From Gammaproteobacteria bacterium UBA4475 (GTDB lineage Bacteria; Pseudomonadota; Gammaproteobacteria; Pseudomonadales; Azotimanducaceae): a stretch of DNA of 8,024 bases. Within the stretch, counting starts at the first letter, position 1. Each line of letters begins with the position of its first letter. The notes beneath the pieces are model-generated. The model made no database searches and had not been told where the DNA came from. It saw only the letters and a program-made list of their open reading frames with translations. The stretch is taken from positions 14,780 through 22,803 of the forward strand of contig DGOD01000160.1 in NCBI GenBank assembly GCA_002389265.1, given 5' to 3'. Positions 1 through 5,853 of this stretch are shown here, piece by piece. The position numbers and the translations under genes are program-made.

Positions 1-97
1 AGGCGGGCCGCTTTTCTACAAAAGCAAAGTCGGCGCGCCAAATCAGCGAGCCGTAACCGAAAATCCAAAGGGGTGATGAGGATGCAGAACTTGTCAT
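1..97 (-). CDS. chaC: ChaC-type gamma-glutamylcyclotransferase, N-terminal fragment (runs off the left edge)
   Basis: The reverse strand reads from an ATG at 97-95 to the window edge, giving 32 residues without a stop. Residues 11-20 read WIFGYGSLIW, the N-terminal signature of the ChaC/GGCT family: a short beta strand followed by the YGSL loop that binds the gamma-glutamyl moiety. Known family members release 5-oxoproline from glutathione in the cytoplasm; the catalytic Glu lies outside this window. The start was chosen because it is the only ATG in this frame before the motif. The residues before the motif are a Ser-rich, low-complexity tail. There is no clear SD. The start lies only 10 bases after the stop of the upstream DUF5916 gene, so translational coupling is likely. 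Seen: motif and spacing. Known: family activity. Inferred: that the full gene is intact beyond the edge. Confidence 0.8.
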   Translation of the reverse strand, partial: MTSSASSSPLWIFGYGSLIWRADFAFVEKRPA

Positions 98-107
98 GAG
101 CGTGTCA

Positions 108-2510
108 TTAGTTGCCGAGGCGATAGCGTAATTTTACTACTAAAATATCTACTAATCGCTCGGTCCATGAATCCGTGAGCAGGTTGCTGAAACTCTCTCT
201 CGGGCGACTCGGGACATTCGAACCCCGGGTATACACGACAAACAGGTCAGACAATGGCGCTATTTCCCAGCGATACCTGGCTTGAAATGTTAAGCGCGAG
301 ATACTGAAGTCGCGCAGGTCGTCGTCCGCAGGTTTTACCACGGGCTCCAAACGACCGTCGCCGGCGGGTACTGCCCAACGACCATCTTCAAAAGCCTTAA
401 TGCCGGCCCACTGAGCGGTAATTCGAAACTGTTGGCGTGAGCTCAAGAAGAAGTCAGCTTCGAGTTTGGGGCGCCAGAAGGTGGCGTTGTAGGTGACGAA
501 CTCGCGATCGGCATAGTGTAATAGCCAGCCCTTTTTTTCTTCGAAACTGGTCCCTGCTTGGAGCGAGAATCGATCGGAGGGGCGCCAGGTGAGCTGTAGT
601 TCAAGTTCCTTGCTGCCTCCGCCGATGGCCTCGTCTGTATAAAACACCCCGGCTTGGGCGCTGATTTTCTGCGACTCGTCAGTTGCGTAAAACGCGCCCG
701 TGTCGAACCGTCCATCTATGCGGTAGTTACCGTTACCGTCGCTGTTGATATCGTCCCAGCGAGCCGGAAAGTAGTTAAGTTTGACAAAGACAAAGTCGTT
801 GTTGTTGAGTTGTCGTTCTTGCGAGCTGAAGAGTCCTCTTTTTACCTGCAACCCGTCAGTGTTGTAATACTGGACTATCCTAAACTGGGTTTGCTTTGAC
901 TTGATGTGAGTGAAGTTTGATTCATCTCGCTGGTAAGCATAGCGGCTACCGATCAGGTTGTTGCGCTCCAGAAAGCCGAAATCATTAATCAGTAAGTCAT
1001 CGCTGAAGTAATCTACTGCCAGTGAGTGTTTGCGTCCCTGAGATGGTGTGTAGCTGACATCGACGAAGGCGCCTTCGCCCTGAATGCCCTCGACGTCACT
1101 GAACATCAATTGCAGGTCTGTATTCCACTGACCATTGGCAGTGAGATAATGGGCGTCGATACCATTAACCATGGCATCATTTTGCGGATGCGCTACAAAA
1201 GTGCCAAGCCAGCCAAGCGAACGCCGCGCCCCTCCAGTAGTGTCTTCATACAGGATGCGAGCGGCGCCAAAATCTCGGCCGGCCTGCTCTACGGTTGCCG
1301 GTGCGCCATTAATTTCGCCTCGTAGCAGTGTGTCTTCTTCGAAAGCGGCAAGTGTGCCGTAGCGAAATTTACCATTTTGGCCTGTGATTTTGGCTGCGCC
1401 CACCAGTTCGGAGGGTCGGTTCGCCTCTAGTCCAGTTAATTCTAAGCCTGGCACGCCAGTGGCTTTCGGTGCCCCACCAATGCGACGGGTATTCAGTAGT
1501 GTCGTTGGCGCGCCGCGACGGTCTTGGCGGGCCCGAGGCGTTGTCGTGAAGACCTCGTTACCCTCCAGAAAAAAGGCGCGTTTCTCCGGGAAAAAAGTCT
1601 CCAGAGAGGTAAGGTTAACGTCAACATTATCGGACTCTACATTGCCAAAATCTGGATTCAGGGTAGCGCTAATTTGTGTGTTGCTCGTCGGGCGCCAGAA
1701 GACATCCAGTCCGGCCTTGTAAGCATCTTTGCCTTCTATAGCCAAATTATCCAAGGCGCTGGAGGCATAGGGGTAGAAGACAAATTGTTGTTTCGCCGGA
1801 ATAGGCTCGATGGTGAAAGACTGCAGGTTGGAGAGAAACACCGGTTGCGTCTCTGGCAGGGCCGGATATCCCCAGACCTCGTTGGCGTGGGCTACTTGGC
1901 GGGAAACGTAAATACCTAATTGCTGCCTGGCCTCAGCAGTATCCGGCATGCTCATCATGGACCAGGGGATAAAAAATTCAGTGCTCCAACCACCCGGGAC
2001 TCGCGCCGAGGCGCCGTTCCAGGGGCCATCCCATTGACTGCTGTATTGACGTTCGGGCAGAACGATGCCGTCCGCCAGGGTGCCACCTAAATTGACGCCA
2101 AACCAGTAGCCATAGAGGCCAGCGCCGCCTGGGTCGAGAGTCACGTAGTTGCCGTCACGAGAAATATACTGATCTCTAGGACTCAGGCGCTCGACGATAG
2201 TGTCTTCTTCCTGCTCGTTGTAGAAGCCGACATACAGTCCTTTTTCGGTATAGAAAAGTTTGATGTCAGTGGTGTGGGATGCCTTTGCCAGGGTGTCAGG
2301 TCGCAGCACCCGCATGTCGCCCAAGGATGCTAGCTGCTGCCAGACGGGCTCATTGAGAACGCCATCCACCTTAATGCCGGCGTTGGCTTCGGTCATTCGC
2401 AGCGGGGTCAGCGCGTCGCCACTGGCGGCGACTGCCAGCGGCGCCATGCCAAGCAGTATCAGGCTCAGGAATGTATAGCTCAGCGGTAAAAAACGCTGTG
2501 GTGAAATCAA
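108..2510 (-). CDS. Secreted CBM9-like / DUF5916 outer-membrane-type protein, 800 aa
   Basis: Residues 1-29 form a signal peptide: Arg6, a hydrophobic core at about 8-25, and an AVA-A cleavage site near 28/29. Residues about 37-235 resemble a family 9 carbohydrate-binding (CBM9-like) domain, with IKVDGVLNEPVW at 46-57 as its hallmark. The rest matches DUF5916. The diagnostic stretch is at about 283-317 (NPDFGNVESD, then NLTSLETFFPEKRAFFLEG), followed by many alternating beta strands up to the C-terminus that suggest an outer-membrane barrel. The protein ends in RYRLGN rather than the usual terminal aromatic residue. Family function is not established; polysaccharide or substrate handling at the outer membrane is a guess. 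The start is TTG at 2510-2508, preceded by AGGGGG about 10 bases upstream; the reading frame upstream offers no ATG or GTG. It is divergent from the alpha/beta hydrolase and closely followed by the ChaC fragment. Confidence 0.88.
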   Translation of the reverse strand: MISPQRFLPLSYTFLSLILLGMAPLAVAASGDALTPLRMTEANAGIKVDGVLNEPVWQQLASLGDMRVLRPDTLAKASHTTDIKLFYTEKGLYVGFYNEQEEDTIVERLSPRDQYISRDGNYVTLDPGGAGLYGYWFGVNLGGTLADGIVLPERQYSSQWDGPWNGASARVPGGWSTEFFIPWSMMSMPDTAEARQQLGIYVSRQVAHANEVWGYPALPETQPVFLSNLQSFTIEPIPAKQQFVFYPYASSALDNLAIEGKDAYKAGLDVFWRPTSNTQISATLNPDFGNVESDNVDVNLTSLETFFPEKRAFFLEGNEVFTTTPRARQDRRGAPTTLLNTRRIGGAPKATGVPGLELTGLEANRPSELVGAAKITGQNGKFRYGTLAAFEEDTLLRGEINGAPATVEQAGRDFGAARILYEDTTGGARRSLGWLGTFVAHPQNDAMVNGIDAHYLTANGQWNTDLQLMFSDVEGIQGEGAFVDVSYTPSQGRKHSLAVDYFSDDLLINDFGFLERNNLIGSRYAYQRDESNFTHIKSKQTQFRIVQYYNTDGLQVKRGLFSSQERQLNNNDFVFVKLNYFPARWDDINSDGNGNYRIDGRFDTGAFYATDESQKISAQAGVFYTDEAIGGGSKELELQLTWRPSDRFSLQAGTSFEEKKGWLLHYADREFVTYNATFWRPKLEADFFLSSRQQFRITAQWAGIKAFEDGRWAVPAGDGRLEPVVKPADDDLRDFSISRLTFQARYRWEIAPLSDLFVVYTRGSNVPSRPRESFSNLLTDSWTERLVDILVVKLRYRLGN

Positions 2511-2647
2511 CGTGGAGCGACCCCCTATGATTCGATGAATAAGAATTCTCGCTTGTACTTTGCAGGCTAGCTGGTTAACGTCAGGCGCTGCCTGGAGGCT
2601 GCAGATGCACCTATTTGACGGCCGGGGAGTCTACTAGAAATTGACGA
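2511..2647. promoter_or_regulatory. Divergent intergenic region with probable promoters for both flanking genes
   Basis: These 137 bases separate two divergent start codons, so they should hold both promoters. I see no pair of good -35/-10 boxes on either strand. On the minus strand, GGGGG at 2525-2521 is the likely SD for the DUF5916 gene. On the plus strand, TTGACG at 2615-2620 has no good -10 partner, and GGGGAG at 2623-2628 is too far (19 bases) from the hydrolase ATG to be a standard SD. An inverted repeat, CAGGC-GCT-GCCTG at 2582-2594, could be an operator or a small hairpin. The role is inferred from gene orientation. Confidence 0.45.
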
Positions 2648-3547
2648 ATGAAGCCATTGACCAACATTGACAAGGTTACCGCGAGATTCACGGGTTGGAT
2701 GCAAAATCTTGGCCACCAGGTGATTAACTTGCTCGCCAGATTCGGTGAGTACCAGCTTGTGCAAGATATCGCTTATGGCCACGATGTGCGCCAGCAGCTC
2801 GATTATTATCAGAGTCGCGCTGATCACGCAGGCTTGATTCGGCCGCTTGTACTGTTCATCTACGGTGGCGCCTGGGAGCATGGCGATAAGCGGAGTTTCC
2901 GGTTTGTGGCAGACAGCCTCTGCGCTATGGGCTGCGACGTGGTTGTGATCGACTATCGGCTGTATCCGCAGGTCCGATTTCCTCAAATGATGTCTGATGT
3001 GGTGGCGGCCGGACGCTGGGTCGCAGAAAACACGCCGGCGGAGCAACCGGTCTATGTTATGGGGCATTCGGCTGGCGCCCATCTTGGGTCGTTGCTGTGC
3101 CTGAATAAGACGCTGCTGGTCCAGGCGGGGATTTTGGCGGAACGCCTGCAGGGCTTTGTGGGCATGGCCGGACCCTATGATTACTTCCCCTATACGGAAG
3201 ATACCCATTGGGATCTGTTTGGTCCGAAGGAAAACTACCCGCTGTCGCGAACCATTAACTTCGTGCGCGCCGATGGGCCACCTTTGTATCTACTCCATGG
3301 TGAAGATGACACCCGGGTCCGCCGCGGCCATTCCAAGAGTCTGATGGAAAAGACGCGAGCAGTGGGTGGGGTCGCCAACCGTGAGGTCTATGAAAACATG
3401 GGGCATGTGGATATTATTGTGGCATTCTCGGTGTTGCATCGGCGCAATAGCCCCGTAATGCGCGATATTGCCAGGTTCATTTTTGAGCCTGCACGAGGGT
3501 CCAGTCAGCCTGAAGACGATGCGCTTCAGGTCAATACTAATCATTGA
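2648..3547 (+). CDS. Alpha/beta hydrolase (carboxylesterase / BD-FAE-like), 299 aa
   Basis: This is a single-domain alpha/beta-hydrolase. The oxyanion-hole strand is IYGGAW at 71-76. The nucleophile elbow GHSAG at 139-143 places catalytic Ser141. HGEDDTRV at 217-224 supplies the acid, probably Asp221, and GHVD at 252-255 supplies His253. The full triad is therefore present and the enzyme should be active. The arrangement resembles the esterase/kynurenine-formamidase-like branch that acts on small esters or amides; the substrate is unknown. There is no signal peptide, so it is probably cytoplasmic. The first ATG at 2648 follows an in-frame TGA at 2642 and lacks a strong SD; Met18 (2699) is a possible alternative start. 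It is the first gene of a two-gene operon with the crotonase, whose SD overlaps this gene's TGA. A role in releasing an acid or alcohol for CoA-dependent breakdown is inference. Confidence 0.85.
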   Translation: MKPLTNIDKVTARFTGWMQNLGHQVINLLARFGEYQLVQDIAYGHDVRQQLDYYQSRADHAGLIRPLVLFIYGGAWEHGDKRSFRFVADSLCAMGCDVVVIDYRLYPQVRFPQMMSDVVAAGRWVAENTPAEQPVYVMGHSAGAHLGSLLCLNKTLLVQAGILAERLQGFVGMAGPYDYFPYTEDTHWDLFGPKENYPLSRTINFVRADGPPLYLLHGEDDTRVRRGHSKSLMEKTRAVGGVANREVYENMGHVDIIVAFSVLHRRNSPVMRDIARFIFEPARGSSQPEDDALQVNTNH

Positions 3548-3551
3548 GGAG
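3546..3551 (+). promoter_or_regulatory. Shine-Dalgarno site that fixes the crotonase start
   Basis: GAGGAG lies 6 bases before the ATG at 3558 and overlaps the TGA stop (3545-3547) of the hydrolase gene. It selects 3558 over the upstream in-frame ATG at 3468 and implies coupled translation of the two genes. Confidence 0.8.
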
Positions 3552-3557
3552 AATCCC

Positions 3558-4376
3558 ATGCCTATGACGCCATCGAGCACTGACGAGTTATTGATCGAAC
3601 AGCGTGACCACATCGTCATCATTACGCTAAATCGTCCCGATCGGCTGAATGCCATCAGTCGGGCGATGCTCAGTGAGTTGTCGGTCAAGATGACTGAGGC
3701 TAACAAAGACCCTGACGTGCGTTGTGTGGTGCTCACCGGTGCCGGCAAAGGTTTTTGTGCGGGTCTGGATCTGGTTGAAGTGGGCAAGGGCGGCATTGGT
3801 GGTGGCAGTGATGCGGGTAATAACCGCCCGCGCCAGCTATTTGATCTGCGCGATGCGCCAGTGAACGTTATGTGGAATATGGACACGCCGATTATCTGCG
3901 CCTTGAATGGTGCCGCAGCGGGCTATGGTATGGACGTTGCCCTGTTGTGTGATATGCGGGTTGCTGGTGAATCATCGAAAATGGCCGCGGTCACTGCGAA
4001 GCGTAATGTAGTGCCAGAGAGCGGTGGCACCTGGTTGCTACCCAGAATGATCGGTTGGGCAAAAGCTGCCGAGCTGTACTATCGTGCTCGAGTTGTCGGC
4101 GCTCAAGAGAGTCTAGAAATGGGTCTCGTCAACGTCGTGGTGCCAGACGACAAGGTACTGGAAACAGCCCTGGAGTGGGCCCAAGATGTGGCTGACAACG
4201 CGCCATTGGCGGTTCAGACGACGAAGCGAATGATGCGAATGGGGCTCGAGCAGTCTTATGACACCTCAGTGGACCAGTTAATGGTGCACCTCAATGGTAT
4301 GTTTGCCAGTGAGGATTTTAAGGAAGGTGTTCAGGCATTTGTTGAGCGCCGTAAGCCCAAGTTCACGGGGCGCTAG
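3558..4376 (+). CDS. Enoyl-CoA hydratase/isomerase (crotonase) family protein, 272 aa
   Basis: Crotonase fold of normal length. The N-terminal IITLNRPDRLNAIS at 21-34 is the classic opening motif. GFCAGLDL at 65-72 forms the first half of the oxyanion hole, and ALNGAAAGYGMDVAL at 115-129 the second. The C-terminus VERRKPKFTGR (262-272) is typical of bacterial members. By residue alignment from memory with rat mitochondrial hydratase, its catalytic Glu144 corresponds to Asp126 here and Glu164 to Thr146. An acidic residue, Glu154, sits where dienoyl-CoA isomerases carry an Asp. Canonical hydration is therefore doubtful; isomerase or another acyl-CoA reaction is possible. The start at 3558 follows a good SD. 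It is co-transcribed with the upstream hydrolase (10-base gap) and ends with the stops TAG TAA in tandem. Family assignment is firm; the reaction is not. Confidence 0.9.
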   Translation: MPMTPSSTDELLIEQRDHIVIITLNRPDRLNAISRAMLSELSVKMTEANKDPDVRCVVLTGAGKGFCAGLDLVEVGKGGIGGGSDAGNNRPRQLFDLRDAPVNVMWNMDTPIICALNGAAAGYGMDVALLCDMRVAGESSKMAAVTAKRNVVPESGGTWLLPRMIGWAKAAELYYRARVVGAQESLEMGLVNVVVPDDKVLETALEWAQDVADNAPLAVQTTKRMMRMGLEQSYDTSVDQLMVHLNGMFASEDFKEGVQAFVERRKPKFTGR

Positions 4377-4390
4377 TAACGCAGGCCAGA

Positions 4391-4418
4391 CCTTGCCGGC
4401 CGCACCTTGCCGGCCGCA
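4391..4418. repeat. Perfect 14-base tandem duplication in a convergent gap
   Basis: The unit CCTTGCCGGCCGCA occurs twice in direct succession (4391-4404 and 4405-4418). Each copy contains the self-complementary GCCGGC, so the two copies could pair as a 6-bp GC stem with an 8-base loop. CCCCGGGG follows at 4420-4427. The gap (4377-4510) lies between convergent genes, so a termination role is conceivable. No T-tract follows on either strand, so it is not called as an intrinsic terminator. Confidence 0.75.
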
Positions 4419-4510
4419 CCCCCGGGGTAACTGTGTTGTGCGCTTGGGTCACAAGGCTATGAATTTAGTTGAGGGCGGGTGTAGGTTCAGGCGGAGATAT
4501 TTGCTGCAAG

Positions 4511-5659
4511 CTATTGTTTAAAGTCGAGGAACGCCATGATCTCTGTCTCTCGGGCCATGGTGTCCTGATAGCCGGCGTGCATGAGTTCGTTGCAAAATGC
4601 TGACTCGAATAACAGATAACTGGCCATGCTTGCGCCACCGCCGGTGCGAGTCGCGCCGATGGACCTGAAGAAGGTTCGCATCGACAAAGGCAGGTCGCTG
4701 ATATGATTCGCGGCAATTTCGTCGAAGCGCACCGATGGTGTGATAGTTAATACTTCGACGGGTTTAATGCGTGCGGTTTCCAGCTCTTCGGCGCTGAGAT
4801 AACGACTGAGGCGATTGAGGCGCTCAAGTCGTTCCAGGTCTTCATCCATGGCATCAATAAACGAACTGTTGAGCAGATGGCCGGTAATTTGCGCAAAGGA
4901 CGGCGTGTGTCTGGTTTTGTCAGGTCTTGCGGCAACCTCAGTGGCGTTGTGGCTAACGCCGATCACGAACAGGCGATTGGCGCCAAGGTGCAGCGCTGTG
5001 CTTAAGGGTGCGCTTTGCCTTATGGCGCCATCGCCGAAGTATTCCCCCTGGATTTGCACTGGGGGGAAGATCGCTGGAAGCGCCGAGGAGGCCATCAAGT
5101 GATTGTGGTCAAGCGTGGTGTGTAAGCCCGATCGTTGGTTGCGGCGCCATCCTTCAACCTGCTCTGAGGCCTGAAAGAAGCTGACATTGATCCCAGAGCT
5201 ATAGGCGAGGGCGGTGATACTCAAGGCCATGATGTCGCCATCATGAATGCGCGCAGACAACTTGCTGAAGTCGATCTGCTTCTCCAGCAGCTGTCGTAAT
5301 GGTTCGTTGTCTAGCAATGCCACGGGTTTGCCATCGACGACGCCCTCGTGGAAAAAAGACGCGAGGATACGCAGACTGGATTTTAGGAGTTGAGTAAAGC
5401 CGACGCGATGAATCTTGCGCGAGTCCAGGTTTGACCAGAGGGCTTCAAGCTTGGTGATCGCGTGACCGTAATGGTCACTCTCGCAGGCTAGAACTGAGGC
5501 GTTGATAGCGCCGGCGGAGGTGCCGCAAATGATATCAAAGGGATTATGGCCGCCGCTGGGTTGTAGGCGAGCGATGGCTTTGAGTACGCCCACTTGATAA
5601 GCACCACGCGCGCCACCGCCAGAGAGAATCAGCGCCATCTTCGATTTATGGGTGGTCAT
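4511..5659 (-). CDS. Patatin-like phospholipase family protein, 382 aa
   Basis: Patatin-domain acyl hydrolase with a Ser-Asp dyad. The Gly-rich oxyanion loop SGGGARGAYQ is at 13-22, the nucleophile elbow GTSAG at 46-50 (Ser48), and the GDGAIR motif at 209-214 supplies Asp210. Known relatives hydrolyse phospholipids or other acyl esters. Residues about 250-382 form a helical C-terminal extension seen in many proteobacterial members; its function is unclear to me. There is no signal peptide, so it is probably cytoplasmic or membrane-associated. I chose the ATG at 5659 because the patatin fold begins immediately after it. The frame stays open to an ATG at 5800, which would add 47 residues with hydrophobic runs, but neither start has a good SD and the longer form would overlap the leader ORF on the other strand. 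It converges on the crotonase gene and diverges from the RsmB-like gene. Confidence 0.87.
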   Translation of the reverse strand: MTTHKSKMALILSGGGARGAYQVGVLKAIARLQPSGGHNPFDIICGTSAGAINASVLACESDHYGHAITKLEALWSNLDSRKIHRVGFTQLLKSSLRILASFFHEGVVDGKPVALLDNEPLRQLLEKQIDFSKLSARIHDGDIMALSITALAYSSGINVSFFQASEQVEGWRRNQRSGLHTTLDHNHLMASSALPAIFPPVQIQGEYFGDGAIRQSAPLSTALHLGANRLFVIGVSHNATEVAARPDKTRHTPSFAQITGHLLNSSFIDAMDEDLERLERLNRLSRYLSAEELETARIKPVEVLTITPSVRFDEIAANHISDLPLSMRTFFRSIGATRTGGGASMASYLLFESAFCNELMHAGYQDTMARETEIMAFLDFKQ

Positions 5660-5778
5660 AAAGGTTAATAGATATCTCAAGGTGTGAAGCGTTAAGGTAG
5701 CGGCTATTGATGCGATCAACAAGCACGATCGACGAGTACTATGCAATATTACGCCTGTCAGGCATAAGAGGTACCTGA
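5660..5778. promoter_or_regulatory. Divergent control region between the phospholipase and the leader ORF/methyltransferase
   Basis: These 119 bases separate the minus-strand patatin start from the plus-strand leader ORF and should carry outward promoters. AT-rich patches such as TATGCA at 5740-5745 (plus) could serve as a -10, but no convincing -35 partner is visible. A near-perfect dyad lies at 5749-5767. The role is inferred from orientation. Confidence 0.4.
5749..5767. promoter_or_regulatory. Near-perfect 19-base dyad, candidate operator
   Basis: TTACGCCTGTCAGGCATAA is symmetric about the T at 5758: eight of nine arm positions are complementary, with one C/A mismatch at 5752/5764. It sits in the divergent region and its right edge touches the SD of the leader ORF. 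It could be a dimeric-repressor site or an RNA hairpin that partly hides the SD. No specific regulator is recognised. Confidence 0.4.
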
Positions 5779-5853
5779 ATGAACGACGATTTATTACCAT
5801 TCGCAGCCGAGCGATTATTGGCGCGATGCTTGTGCGATGCCGTCAGGCCATGA
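5779..5853 (+). CDS. Candidate 24-residue leader peptide coupled to the RsmB-like gene
   Basis: An ATG at 5779 opens a 24-codon frame ending in TGA at 5851-5853. AGAGG at 5767-5771 lies 7 bases before the ATG, a better SD than any in front of the methyltransferase itself. The stop overlaps the methyltransferase ATG (5850-5852) as ATGA, a standard coupling arrangement. The peptide begins MNDDLLPF and then has a Leu/Ala/Arg/Cys-rich helix-like stretch. It resembles no family I know and has no run of a single amino acid typical of attenuation leaders. It may act only as a ribosome-delivery ORF. An in-frame TGA directly precedes its ATG, so it cannot extend upstream. Signals are seen directly; translation is inferred. 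Confidence 0.45.
   Translation: MNDDLLPFAAERLLARCLCDAVRP

Noticed and set aside
1026..1919. Several 60-130-residue plus-strand frames opposite the DUF5916 gene
   Set aside because: They are compositional shadows of a well-supported 800-residue protein; none has recognisable motifs.
2615..2643. Plus-strand promoter starting with TTGACG at 2615
   Set aside because: At 17-base spacing the -10 would be AAATTG, a poor match, and the leader before the ATG at 2648 would be almost absent.
2567..3208. 213-residue reverse-strand open frame
   Set aside because: It lies antisense to the alpha/beta hydrolase, which has a complete catalytic triad; its translation shows no domain motif and no plausible SD.
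3468..3557. Upstream in-frame extension of the crotonase gene
   Set aside because: It overlaps the hydrolase coding region, adds non-family residues, and the strong SD at 3546-3551 points to the ATG at 3558.
3290..3886. 198-residue reverse-strand frame across the hydrolase/crotonase junction
   Set aside because: It is antisense to two genes with clear family motifs and has Ser/Pro/Arg-rich shadow composition.
4443..4455. Possible terminator hairpin CTTG-GGTCA-CAAG in the convergent gap
   Set aside because: The stem is only 4 bp, is not GC-rich, and has no T-tract on either strand.
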